Positions 25,424 through 33,533 are shown, numbered from the stretch's first letter. The stretch is 34,445 nucleotides of DNA from Erythrobacteraceae bacterium (GCA_024642545.1 JAHEAW010000013.1:1-34445); one strand, 5' to 3'. The notes: a model not told the origin generated them from the sequence alone. A program made the numbers and translations.

Positions 25424-26203
25424 ATGATGCGACTCGAAGGCAAGATTGCAGCGATTACCGGAGGCACTGCAGGCATAGGCCGCGGTATTGCCGAGGCCTT
25501 TTTGAACGAAGGGGCCAAGGTAGCGCTGATGGCGCGCAGTGCCGACAAGGCGCAGAAAACGCTTGATGAAATTGGCGCCGGGGACCGTGCGATTTTCTTT
25601 GCCGGAGATGCGATGAATCAAGCAGATGTCGAAGGCTTCATCGATTCTGCTATTCAGCATTTTGGAACTCTCGATATTCTGGTTAACAATGCAGGCGGGG
25701 CTGGCGATCTGCAGCCGCTGGTCAATCTCAGCGACCAGACATTTGACGATGCGATGAAGTGGAATGTTTACGCCACGTTCTGGTCATCGCGCCGCGCCCT
25801 GCCGACGCTGCTGGCCAAGGGCGATGGTCGGATCATCAACATCAGTTCGATGGAAGGCAAGCACGGAAAGCCAGTGCTTACGGCCTATTCGGCAGCCAAG
25901 CATGCCGTCAATGGACTGACCAAGTCGCTCGCTCGCGAAGTTGGCGCGCAAGGGGTCACCGTCAACGCTATCTGCCCAGGTTTGGTGATTACCGATATCA
26001 TTCGCAGCAATGGTCCAGCCACCGCCAAGGCAATGGGTATGGAATTTGAGCAGATGATCGACGCCTTTGCGCAGGAGGCGGCGATCAAGCGCCCCAACAC
26101 GGTCGAGGAGATTGCTGCCATGGCACTGTTGCTGGCATCAAAAGAGGGCGCTGGGATAACGGGCGCAACGCTCAGCGTGGATGGCGGAACCGCGCAATAT
26201 TGA
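25424..26203 (+). CDS. SDR-family oxidoreductase
   Basis: This 259-residue classical SDR has the cofactor motif GGTAGIG (residues 13-19), NNAG (88-91), structural Asn114, catalytic Ser141/Ser142, Tyr155 and Lys159 (YSAAK), and PG near 188. It should oxidise a secondary alcohol or reduce a ketone with NAD(P); the Arg in MARSADK suggests NADP(H). AAGGAGA precedes the ATG pair at 25424 and 25427, and either could be used. A much longer in-frame ORF reaching back to 25133 is antisense to the flavoprotein gene and is not credible. It is divergent from the KstD-like flavoprotein, which suggests the two may act on the same ring position. It converges on the next SDR with a 6-bp gap. Confidence 0.9.
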   Translation: MMRLEGKIAAITGGTAGIGRGIAEAFLNEGAKVALMARSADKAQKTLDEIGAGDRAIFFAGDAMNQADVEGFIDSAIQHFGTLDILVNNAGGAGDLQPLVNLSDQTFDDAMKWNVYATFWSSRRALPTLLAKGDGRIINISSMEGKHGKPVLTAYSAAKHAVNGLTKSLAREVGAQGVTVNAICPGLVITDIIRSNGPATAKAMGMEFEQMIDAFAQEAAIKRPNTVEEIAAMALLLASKEGAGITGATLSVDGGTAQY

Positions 26204-26209
26204 GCGGGC

Positions 26210-27025
26210 TTATTCTACGGCAGATAATTTGGCCATTGCAGCACCTACTGCTGCTTCGATATCGTGCGCTTGCGGATTGCCGCGCAACTGCAAGCCGCCA
26301 TTGGGCTGCAAATTCTCGCCAGTCATGAAGCATTCGTCGCTGCATAGCCAGGCAGCCGCATGAGCGACATCTTCACAAGTGTTGAGCCGCCCCAGCGGAT
26401 AGCGTGGCAGGAAGGCATCAACCAGACCGGGCGTTGCAAAAGCGCCTTCGGTCATCGGTGATTGGGTGAAGGCGGGAGAGATGGTGTTCGCCTTGATCCC
26501 ATACTGGCCATAATCATTGGCAACGCAGCGGATTAGTGCTTCCGACCCGGTCTTGGTACCAATGTATGCAGCATGATTGTTGATCAGCGCCTTGGTAGTG
26601 GCTGAGGATAGCGAAATGATTGACCCTCCTTGCGGGGCCTGCTGCAACATTTGCCCCACAAACGCCTGCAGAAAATAGTGCACTCCTTTGAACTGCAGAT
26701 CGACGATTGTATCAAGTTCATCGTCAGTGGTTTCAGTGAGCGGCTTCAGCAGACCCCAGCCAGTGGTGTTAATGGCCGCATCAATCCGGCCCATTTTTGC
26801 GGCGGCCGTATCAGCCAGTGCCTGGACCTGTGTATGGTCGGTTATGTCGCACAGGGCATAATGGCCGCCGATCTCCTTTGCGCAGTCGCTCAGAACATCT
26901 TCCTTGCGGCCAGCGACAAGCACTTCTGCCCCTTCGGCGGTGAACTGCCGGGCAATGATCTGCCCCATATTATCCTTCGATGCTGCGCCCAGAATTACTG
27001 CTTTCTTGCCGTCCAGCCGTGCCAT
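26210..27025 (-). CDS. SDR-family oxidoreductase with divergent glycine motif
   Basis: This 271-residue SDR has an altered cofactor loop: GAASKDNMGQ around residues 13-22 replaces the usual GxxxGIG, a spacing seen in divergent and FabI-like SDRs. NTTG replaces NNAG (86-89). The catalytic set is kept, with Ser140/Ser141, Tyr154 and Lys158 (YIGTKTG). The end FMTGENLQPNGGLQLRG corresponds to the usual SDR finish, where a Gly-Gly turn follows the last strand. ATG 27025 has GGAG 6 nt upstream; an ORF codon at 27049 overlaps that site. It is divergent from the small SnoaL/ABM gene pair. It probably reduces or oxidises a pathway ketone or alcohol. Confidence 0.86.
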   Translation of the reverse strand: MARLDGKKAVILGAASKDNMGQIIARQFTAEGAEVLVAGRKEDVLSDCAKEIGGHYALCDITDHTQVQALADTAAAKMGRIDAAINTTGWGLLKPLTETTDDELDTIVDLQFKGVHYFLQAFVGQMLQQAPQGGSIISLSSATTKALINNHAAYIGTKTGSEALIRCVANDYGQYGIKANTISPAFTQSPMTEGAFATPGLVDAFLPRYPLGRLNTCEDVAHAAAWLCSDECFMTGENLQPNGGLQLRGNPQAHDIEAAVGAAMAKLSAVE

Positions 27026-27157
27026 TGCCTGCTCCCATGTCAAAATCATCGATTGGTTTCACTCTAGGCGCATGATGCCCACCGTGCCCTTGCCAAAAGT
27101 GATCATTGTCCGCCGCTGCGGTGATGGCCGATAAAGCAGGTTGAAGAGGAGGTGCTG

Positions 27158-27571
27158 ATGTTTAGTGGACCGATTGAAGACAGGCTGGCAATTCGCGAAC
27201 TCAGTGAAACCTATGGGCTGGGCGTGGTCCTGAACGATCCTGAAATCTGGGGTTCCGTGTGGGCCGAAGATGCGCATTGGGATTTCATGGGGACCCAGCT
27301 TGACGGGCGCGAGGCGATTGTCGGCCTATGGAATCAGGCGATGTCGGGTCTGGCTGCGGTCAGCTTTCAGTGCCTTCCAGCCGCGATTGAAATTGACGGC
27401 GATACCGCTACGGGGATCGTGCAGACCCAGGAAGTGCTCAAGTTCAAGGATGGCACCACCCGAATGGTTGGCGGCCTTTATACCGATATGCTGGTCAAGC
27501 GCAGTGGACGCTGGGTCTATTCCAGCAGAGCGTTCAAGATCATCGCTGAGTATAACCCACAGGAGGGATAA
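27158..27571 (+). CDS. SnoaL-like / NTF2-fold protein
   Basis: This 137-residue protein has the SnoaL fold pattern: PIEDRLAIRELSETYGLGVVLND, then WGSVWAEDAHWDFMG, the mid-region sheet, and GGLYTDMLVKRSGRWVYSSRAFKII at the C-terminus. ATG 27158 has a near-perfect AGGAGG 5 nt upstream, and the GTG codon at 27152 overlaps that site. One base separates its stop from the next gene, whose own AGGAGGG lies inside this gene's last codons. The two small proteins are thus made from one transcript. Function unknown; possible isomerase, dehydratase or hydrolase. Confidence 0.85.
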   Translation: MFSGPIEDRLAIRELSETYGLGVVLNDPEIWGSVWAEDAHWDFMGTQLDGREAIVGLWNQAMSGLAAVSFQCLPAAIEIDGDTATGIVQTQEVLKFKDGTTRMVGGLYTDMLVKRSGRWVYSSRAFKIIAEYNPQEG

Positions 27572-27572
27572 G

Positions 27573-27911
27573 ATGGCCAAGATTGTTATCGCGGCGCAGA
27601 TCGATGTTGATCCGGCTCAGCGTGAGGCGGCTCTGAAATCGGGCAGGAAATGGATCGATGGTGCACTGACACAGGACGGGTGCCTGCGTTATGACTGGAG
27701 TGCAGATGGTAATGACCCGGCACGTATAAATGTGTTCGAGGAATGGTCGAGCGAACAGGCTTTGGCAAACCATTTTGCCGGCCCGCAATATGCCGGAATG
27801 CGCGATCATATCGGGCAGTTTGGCATAACCGGTGCGGTCAGCGCCAAATACCGTGTCGCCGCCGAAGCGCCGGTCTATGGACCAGACGGTAACGCAACGC
27901 ATCAATTCTAG
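27573..27911 (+). CDS. Antibiotic biosynthesis monooxygenase (ABM) domain protein
   Basis: This 112-residue single-domain protein matches the ABM/YgiN ferredoxin-like fold: a first strand KIVIAAQIDVDP, helix REAALKSGRKWIDGALTQ, then DGCLRYDWSAD and INVFEEWSSEQALANHFAG, with the typical E-x-W and H-F positions. Family members act as cofactor-free monooxygenases on quinols or anthrones, or as heme and small-aromatic enzymes; others have no known activity. AGGAGGG lies 5 nt before ATG 27573. It pairs with the SnoaL-like gene just upstream. A strong hairpin follows the stop. Confidence 0.83.
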   Translation: MAKIVIAAQIDVDPAQREAALKSGRKWIDGALTQDGCLRYDWSADGNDPARINVFEEWSSEQALANHFAGPQYAGMRDHIGQFGITGAVSAKYRVAAEAPVYGPDGNATHQF

Positions 27912-27941
27912 AATGTGTGGCTAGGCTGAATAGGGTGGTCA

Positions 27942-27973
27942 GGCGGCACAGGCTGGCGGGCAGCTGTGCCGCC
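27942..27973. terminator. Bidirectional hairpin terminator
   Basis: The arms GGCGGCACAG (27942-27951) and CTGTGCCGCC (27964-27973) pair perfectly over ten bases around a 12-nt loop, followed on the plus strand by TTCTCCCTT. It lies between the convergent ABM gene and the MDR gene ending at 27981, and can serve both. Confidence 0.75.
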
Positions 27974-27980
27974 TTCTCCC

Positions 27981-28982
27981 TTAAAGTTGCAGCAACTGCT
28001 TGCCCTTGTTCGCGCCGCTGAAAAGGCGTTTCAGCGTGGCTGGTGCATTCTCGAAGCCGTGCTGAATATCCTCACGATAGGCCAACCGGCCATCCTGAGC
28101 GAAACCTGCGAGCCGTTTGCGGATGGCTGGAAACTCATTGGCCCAGTCGAGCACGATGAAGCCCGCCATTGTGCCGCGGCGAAATATGAGGTTGAAATAG
28201 TTTTGCGGCCCGGCTGGTAGATTGCCCGTTTCATAGCGGCTGATGCCGCCGCAGATTACAACCCGTGCACCAGTGGCGATATTGGCGAGCATATTGTCGA
28301 GAATGCCGCCACCGACATTGTCGAAGATGACATCCACTCCGCGCGGACAATGTTCCTTGATCTGGCTGCGGACATTATCTGCCTTATAATCGATCGCCGC
28401 GTCATAACCAGCTTCCTTGACCAGCCATTCGCATTTTTCCGGCCCGCCTGCGATGCCGACAGCGCGGCATCCGGCGATCTTCGCCAGTTGGCCCACCACA
28501 GATCCGGTTGCCCCTGCTGCCCCTGATACCAGCACAGTATCGCCTGCGACCGGTTTGCCGACCTTGAACAAGCCGCAATAGGCGGTGACGCCGGTGGTAC
28601 CGAGCACGGATAACATCGCAGTAGGCGGCAGGTCTTTGTCCACTTTGGTGAGATCGCTACCGTCGGACAAATGATATTCGCTCCAGCCGGTGGTCCCCAT
28701 CACCAGATCGCCTGTCGCATAGCCAGCATTCTTCGATTCTACCACTTCGCTGATCCCGCTGCCGCGCATGACGTCGCCTATCGCCATCGGGGTGACGTAA
28801 TCGGCAATGTTCTCCATCCAGCCCTTCTGCGCCGGATCAAACCCCAGCCAGCGCGTCTTGAGCAGCACCTCCCCAATGCCCGGATCGGCGATTTGGGTTT
28901 CGACCAATTTGAAGTCGCTGTCTTCTATACCGCGCCCGCGCGGGTGACCATTGAGCAGAAATTGACGGGCGGTAACGGGCAT
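27981..28982 (-). CDS. Zinc-free MDR reductase (PTGR/CurA type)
   Basis: This 333-residue NADPH-dependent reductase of the alkenal/enone type shows the N-terminal strand ARQFLLNGHPRG, then WLGFDPAQKGWMEN, VMRGSGISEVVESKN, the dinucleotide motif VSGAAGATGSVVGQLAKIAG, GIAGGPEKCEW and VIFDNVGGGILDNMLANI. No zinc ligands are present. ATG 28982 has AGGAGA 7 nt upstream; the much longer in-frame ORF up to 29387 runs antisense to the molybdoenzyme gene and is rejected. It is divergent from that molybdoenzyme and is closely similar in motif detail to the MDR at 31268. Confidence 0.9.
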   Translation of the reverse strand: MPVTARQFLLNGHPRGRGIEDSDFKLVETQIADPGIGEVLLKTRWLGFDPAQKGWMENIADYVTPMAIGDVMRGSGISEVVESKNAGYATGDLVMGTTGWSEYHLSDGSDLTKVDKDLPPTAMLSVLGTTGVTAYCGLFKVGKPVAGDTVLVSGAAGATGSVVGQLAKIAGCRAVGIAGGPEKCEWLVKEAGYDAAIDYKADNVRSQIKEHCPRGVDVIFDNVGGGILDNMLANIATGARVVICGGISRYETGNLPAGPQNYFNLIFRRGTMAGFIVLDWANEFPAIRKRLAGFAQDGRLAYREDIQHGFENAPATLKRLFSGANKGKQLLQL

Positions 28983-29106
28983 GATCGAATCTCCTGATGT
29001 GCAGTGCGGGTTTATGCCCTTGATCACGGCACTGCTGCTACGAACAAAAGTGCCAGTCGCATGGCCGCTGTGCAGTGTTACATAGAAGGTAAGGAGAACT
29101 GCGATT

Positions 29107-31230
29107 ATGGGCGTCCAGACACACAAGACATTCTGCCGCTTCTGCCATGCCAATTGTGCGATGCTGGTGGATGTTGAAGATGGCAAGGTTACCGGTGTCA
29201 GGGGCGATCCTGAAGATCCCGAATTTGGCGGGTATACTTGCATCAAGGGACGGCAATTGCCCGAATCGCACAACAGCCCCGACCGGCTGATCCATTCGCT
29301 GGTGCGCCGCGACGGTGAATTTGTCGAAACACCGATGATGGATGCGCTTGGCCATGTCGGCGACCGGCTAAAAGACATCATCGCCAAGCACGGACCGCAT
29401 TCGGTGGCGGTGTTTTTCGGGTCCGGCGGGTTTCAGAACAGTTCGGGCATGGCCGCTGCGCTGGCGCTGTGTCAGGCAATTGGGACCCGCAATTTCTACA
29501 CCAGTGTTACGCTCGACCAACCGGCGAAGGTCTATACCACCGCCCGCTATGGCAAGTGGATGGGCGGCCCCAACACTTTCCGAGAAGCTGATGTTACCTT
29601 TCTGATCGGCAATAATCCGGTGGTGTCACATTATTCGCCAACCGGCGGGATACCGCCCTTTTCCCCGTCCCGCCGCTTGCGTGACCGGCAACGCGAAGGG
29701 ATGAAGCTGATCGTGGCTGACCCGCGTGAGAGCGATGTCGCCTTGCTGGCTGATATCTACTTGCCAGTGAAACCGGGTGAAGACCCGGCATTGCTGGCCG
29801 GGATGCTCAATATCATCCTCGAAGAGGAGCTGTATGATCGCAATTTCGTCTCTGCGCATGTCGATGGGTTGGAGGAGCTGAAGCTGGCAGTCGCGCATTT
29901 CACTCCCGATGTCGCTGCCGAGCGGGCCGGGGTGGACAAAGACCAGCTGGTTGCCGCCGCGCGCATGTTCGCAAAGGCTGGCAAGGGCTGCGCGGTGACC
30001 GGCACTGGCCCGGAAATGGCGGGCAATGGTACACTGACTGAATATCTTGCCAATTCGCTTAATATTCTGTGCGCGCGCTTCGAGCAGGAAGGGGAAAAGG
30101 CTGCAATTCCCGGCGTGTTTACGGTCCAGACTCCGCGCCGCGCGCAAGTTGCACCGCCGACTCCTATGTTTGGCGAAGGCTTCCCCAAATCGCGCTTTCG
30201 TGGGTTGGGCGCGCTTGGCTTTGAAATGCCGTGCAATGTGCTTGCCGATGAAATACTTACGCCGGGCGACGGGCAGGTCCGTGCGCTCATATCGATTGGC
30301 GGCAATCCCGAGATTGCCTTCCCCAACCAGCTCAAGATGCGCCGCGCACTCGATGATCTGGACCTGTTCGTGCAAGTTGATCCGTGGATGTCTGCCAGCG
30401 CCAAGCGGGCCAATGTTGTACTTGCGCCCAAGCAATGCCTGGAGCGCGAAGACATTACCAGCCTGTCAGAATGGTGGCATGAAACGCCCTATGCCCGCTA
30501 CACCGAAGCCCTGGCGGAAGCGCCGGGCGACACGATCGATGAATACGAAATGATGTGGCATCTCGCCAAACACCTCGGCTTGACCTTGACGTTGGCGGGC
30601 GGGCCAGTGCCGATGGACTCATGCCCCGACAAGCAGACATTCCTTGATCTTATGGTGACCGGGTGCCTGGTGCCGCCAAGCCAGGTACGCAAGGATTCCA
30701 AGGCTGGCGAAGCGGTGGTTTATCATGATTTGCACCCACTGGTGCAGCCTGCCGATCCTGCAACAGAGTATCGGTTCAATCTGGCGGAAGGTGCCATGCC
30801 GGCTGAATTGGTTGGCTATGCGGATAACCGACCCGTTAAGGAAGGATATGCCTTCAAGCTGATTTCGCGCAGGTCAAAAACCCGGTTCAATTCGATTGGG
30901 CACCCGCTCAAGGCCTTGCAGGCCAAGACCACGACTAACCCGGCCTATATCCATCCCGATGATATGGCCCAATTGTCGCTCAAGGAAGGGGATATCGTCG
31001 AGATTACCTCGCCTAATGCGACTATCCACGGCGTCGTCAAACCGAGCGACCGGGTCCGCCGCGGGATTGTATCCATGGCGCACGCTTATGGTGACAGCGA
31101 AGCGGGCAAACACAATGTTCGCGAGATTGGCGGATCGACCAACAGGCTGACCAGCGATGAGCGTGATTATGATCCGATTACCGGGCAAGCATTGCAAAGT
31201 GCGATTCCGGTCAAGCTTATGCCGGCCTGA
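29107..31230 (+). CDS. Molybdopterin oxidoreductase, DMSO-reductase family
   Basis: This 707-residue enzyme has an N-terminal [4Fe-4S] site formed by Cys10, Cys13, Cys17 and Cys45 (CRFCHANC and YTCIKG), the bis-MGD binding domains (for example FLIGNNPVVSH, VADPRESDVALLAD and ISIGGNPEIAFPNQ), and a C-terminal dinucleotide-binding domain (NPAYIHPDDMAQLSLKEGDIVEI). No Tat signal precedes the cluster, so it should be cytoplasmic. By hand alignment with formate dehydrogenase, Asp137 in TLDQPAK falls at the Mo-ligand position; this is an inference. No small iron-sulfur or membrane subunit is adjacent. AAGGAG lies upstream of ATG 29107. It is first in a run with an MDR, a ThuA-like protein, an epoxide hydrolase and a P450. 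The reaction could be hydration, hydroxylation or dehydrogenation without O2. mobA at 14955 could supply its cofactor. Confidence 0.88.
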   Translation: MGVQTHKTFCRFCHANCAMLVDVEDGKVTGVRGDPEDPEFGGYTCIKGRQLPESHNSPDRLIHSLVRRDGEFVETPMMDALGHVGDRLKDIIAKHGPHSVAVFFGSGGFQNSSGMAAALALCQAIGTRNFYTSVTLDQPAKVYTTARYGKWMGGPNTFREADVTFLIGNNPVVSHYSPTGGIPPFSPSRRLRDRQREGMKLIVADPRESDVALLADIYLPVKPGEDPALLAGMLNIILEEELYDRNFVSAHVDGLEELKLAVAHFTPDVAAERAGVDKDQLVAAARMFAKAGKGCAVTGTGPEMAGNGTLTEYLANSLNILCARFEQEGEKAAIPGVFTVQTPRRAQVAPPTPMFGEGFPKSRFRGLGALGFEMPCNVLADEILTPGDGQVRALISIGGNPEIAFPNQLKMRRALDDLDLFVQVDPWMSASAKRANVVLAPKQCLEREDITSLSEWWHETPYARYTEALAEAPGDTIDEYEMMWHLAKHLGLTLTLAGGPVPMDSCPDKQTFLDLMVTGCLVPPSQVRKDSKAGEAVVYHDLHPLVQPADPATEYRFNLAEGAMPAELVGYADNRPVKEGYAFKLISRRSKTRFNSIGHPLKALQAKTTTNPAYIHPDDMAQLSLKEGDIVEITSPNATIHGVVKPSDRVRRGIVSMAHAYGDSEAGKHNVREIGGSTNRLTSDERDYDPITGQALQSAIPVKLMPA

Positions 31231-31267
31231 TTTGCGCTGACCAGATCAATTGTACAAGGAAGACTGA

Positions 31268-32278
31268 ATGCCTGAAAATCGCCGGTTCCTGCTGCGCCGC
31301 CGCCCTGATGGCGAGCCGGTTCGCGAAGACTTCGCGCTTGTCACTCAGCAGACCCCCGTTCTGGCTGACGGGCAGTTCCTGATCCGCAATCATTATGCCT
31401 CGCTTGATCCGGCGATGCGCGGCTGGATGGATGATGCGGAAAGCTATATGCCGCCTATCCCTCTCGATAACCCCGTGCGGGCGAGCACAATTGGCATGGT
31501 TGAGGAAAGCCGGGCTGAAGGCTTCGCACCGGGCCAGTGGGTGATGGGTCTCAATGGGATTGAGGATTATTCGGTCGGGATGGTGGGCGGTTTTACTCAG
31601 CCAATTGATCCGGCCATGGTCCCGCAAGTGACCAATTATCTGTCACTGTTCGGGGCTGTCGGGATGACTGCCTATTTCGGCTTTTTCGATGTCTGCGAAC
31701 CCCAAAAGGGTGAAACCGTATTGGTCACCGGCGCAGCGGGCGCGGTCGGTTCAATTGTCGGGCAATTAGCCAAGATCGCCGGTTGCCGCGCAATCGGGAT
31801 TGCCGGCGGACCGGAAAAATGCGCGCGGTTGACCGGCCGTTACGGTTTTGATGCGGCGATCGATTATCGCGGCAAGGACGAGGCTGCGCTGACGCACGCG
31901 ATTGCGCAGGCTGCACCTGACGGGGTCGATATTATCTTTGAGAATGTGGGCGGCATTATTCTTGACGCCGGACTTACCAACCTAAACCTGCATGCCCGCG
32001 TTGGGCTGTGTGGGCTGATCAGTGAATATAACACACCGCCGCGCGGCGCGCGCAACCTGTGGCAATTGATCGTCAATCGTGCATCCATTCGCGGCCTGCT
32101 GGTAGCCGACTATGTCGCACGTTTCGGCGAGGGGGCTGCCAAGATGGCGCCTTGGGCTGCAAGCGGGCAGATCGTGATTGATGAGCATATCGATGAGGGG
32201 ATCGAAAATGCCTATGATGCCTTCATGCGGCTGTTTGCAGGCACCAATCAGGGCAAGATGATCCTGAAGTTGACTTGA
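31268..32278 (+). CDS. Zinc-free MDR reductase (PTGR/CurA type)
   Basis: This 336-residue member of the zinc-independent MDR group has the N-terminus NRRFLLRRRPDGEPVREDF, then NHYASLDPAMRGWMDD, VRASTIGMVEESRAEGF, the dinucleotide motif VTGAAGAVGSIVGQLAKIAG, GIAGGPEKCARL and IIFENVGGIILDAGL. It should reduce the C=C of an enone or enal with NADPH. AAGGA precedes ATG 31268, 37 bp after the molybdoenzyme, and its TGA overlaps the next ATG (TGATG). Its place inside the epoxide hydrolase/P450 operon suggests a direct pathway role. Confidence 0.9.
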   Translation: MPENRRFLLRRRPDGEPVREDFALVTQQTPVLADGQFLIRNHYASLDPAMRGWMDDAESYMPPIPLDNPVRASTIGMVEESRAEGFAPGQWVMGLNGIEDYSVGMVGGFTQPIDPAMVPQVTNYLSLFGAVGMTAYFGFFDVCEPQKGETVLVTGAAGAVGSIVGQLAKIAGCRAIGIAGGPEKCARLTGRYGFDAAIDYRGKDEAALTHAIAQAAPDGVDIIFENVGGIILDAGLTNLNLHARVGLCGLISEYNTPPRGARNLWQLIVNRASIRGLLVADYVARFGEGAAKMAPWAASGQIVIDEHIDEGIENAYDAFMRLFAGTNQGKMILKLT

Positions 32279-33072
32279 TGGCGCGGCGGCTGACGGTTCT
32301 GACAGGCGGTCATCCATTCGAGGAAGAGCCATTTGCTGCGCTCCTCGCCAGCCTTGGCGATTGGAACGTTACCCATTTGCGCCATCCTGAGGCTGAGCAG
32401 GCGGTGGCAGACGGCGCGCTGGATGCTGCCGACACGGTGCTGTTCTACGATATGCCCGGTTATGACTTTACCAGCGGCGCGGCGGTTTCACGGCCCCCTT
32501 GCGAAGGTTTCAAGGAAAAGCTGCGCGCACGTTTCAGCGCAGGCAAAGGCGCAGTGGCGATGCATCACGCCATCGCCGGATGGGCCGCTTGGGACCAGTG
32601 GGGCGAATGGCTGGGAGGACGCTTTCTCTATCGACCGGGCAAAGTGCGCGGCGCAGCAAAGCCGGATTCTGGTTATCGCCATGATGTTGACTATCAGGCT
32701 CATGTACTGGCCGACCATCCAGTGACTGCCGGAATTCCGGGCGAGTTTCATGTGTGTGACGAACTTTATCTGGCTGAAGTCTTCACACTGAATGTAGAGC
32801 CGCTGCTTCGATCGGGTTACCGCTTCATACAGGACCATTTCTATTCCGCCGAACAGGCCGTGGCAGGAGCCATGTTTTCCAATGCAGGGTGGGAGCACGC
32901 ACCCGGTTCCGATTTGATTGGCTGGGTCAGCCGCGCGATTAATGCGCCGCTGGTCTATCTCCAGTTTGGCGATGGGCCGGCTGCATATACCAACCCGCAT
33001 TTACGCCGCATTCTGGCCAATGCGCTGGAATTTGCCGCTACGAACAACGGAGATCAGGCATGGATCCCATAA
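32278..33072 (+). CDS. ThuA-like domain protein
   Basis: This 264-residue protein has a ThuA-like class I glutamine-amidotransferase-type fold. It starts with RRLTVLTGGHPFEEEPFAALL, contains DTVLFYDMPGYDF, KGAVAMHHAIAGWAAWDQWGEWLGGRF and DHPVTAGIPGEFHVCDELYL, and ends with PLVYLQFGDGPAAYTNPHLRRIL; these blocks are typical of ThuA-domain proteins. ThuA is tied to trehalose or disaccharide use in rhizobia, but many relatives have no known reaction. The A of ATG 32278 is shared with the MDR stop (TGATG). The ORF codon TTG at 32275 is not needed. The 3' end overlaps the epoxide hydrolase gene by 13 bp. Confidence 0.85.
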   Translation: MARRLTVLTGGHPFEEEPFAALLASLGDWNVTHLRHPEAEQAVADGALDAADTVLFYDMPGYDFTSGAAVSRPPCEGFKEKLRARFSAGKGAVAMHHAIAGWAAWDQWGEWLGGRFLYRPGKVRGAAKPDSGYRHDVDYQAHVLADHPVTAGIPGEFHVCDELYLAEVFTLNVEPLLRSGYRFIQDHFYSAEQAVAGAMFSNAGWEHAPGSDLIGWVSRAINAPLVYLQFGDGPAAYTNPHLRRILANALEFAATNNGDQAWIP

Positions 33073-33461
33073 AGCAGGTAGAAGCGTTCATCAGCGCCTG
33101 GAACCGGTGCGATATCGCTCAAATCGAAGCGGCACTGGATGAAGCGGTCATATATCACAACATTCCACTAGAGCCGGTTTCAGGGAAAGCTGCGGTGGCA
33201 GAGGTTATTCGCGACTTTCTTGCTGGGGCGGCTGCCTGCAACTGGGAGACCCACCATATTGCGGCAAATGGGCCGGTGGTGCTGACCGAGCGGACGGACC
33301 GCTTCACGCTAGCAAATGGGCGCGAGGCCGCCGTGCGAGTGATGGGGACATTCGAAATTGCCGCAGACGGGCTGATCACCTATTGGCGAGATTACTTTGA
33401 TAGCGTTGAAATGATGCGAGAATTTGGCATGGATGGCGGTGATGGCGCTGCTCTCACCTAA
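33060..33461 (+). CDS. Limonene-1,2-epoxide hydrolase family protein
   Basis: This 133-residue protein matches the small limonene-1,2-epoxide hydrolase (LEH) family, which opens epoxides in one step by acid-base catalysis without a covalent intermediate. All five catalytic positions of the Rhodococcus enzyme (Tyr53, Asn55, Arg99, Asp101, Asp132) are found at identical spacing as Tyr32, Asn34 (YHNIPLEPV), Arg78, Asp80 (ERTDRF) and Asp111 (YWRDYFD). It lacks the N-terminal extension of the Rhodococcus protein. GGAG precedes ATG 33060, inside the end of the ThuA-like gene. The P450 gene begins 72 bp downstream, suggesting oxidation followed by epoxide hydrolysis. The substrate may be a terpenoid or another cyclic epoxide. 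Confidence 0.9.
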   Translation: MDPIKQVEAFISAWNRCDIAQIEAALDEAVIYHNIPLEPVSGKAAVAEVIRDFLAGAAACNWETHHIAANGPVVLTERTDRFTLANGREAAVRVMGTFEIAADGLITYWRDYFDSVEMMREFGMDGGDGAALT

Positions 33462-33533
33462 CAAATTCACGCATCGCTTTGCCAGGCTGCGAGGGGTTAA
33501 GGTCATGCTGCAAATACCAACGGGAGCGGTGCG

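Noticed and set aside
28983-29387. N-terminal extension of the minus-strand MDR ORF
   Set aside because: It runs antisense to the molybdoenzyme; family homology and AGGAGA both place the start at 28982.
29757-30455. Antisense ORFs opposite the molybdoenzyme gene
   Set aside because: Low-complexity Arg/Ser-rich products, no motif, and fully covered by the conserved molybdoenzyme frame.
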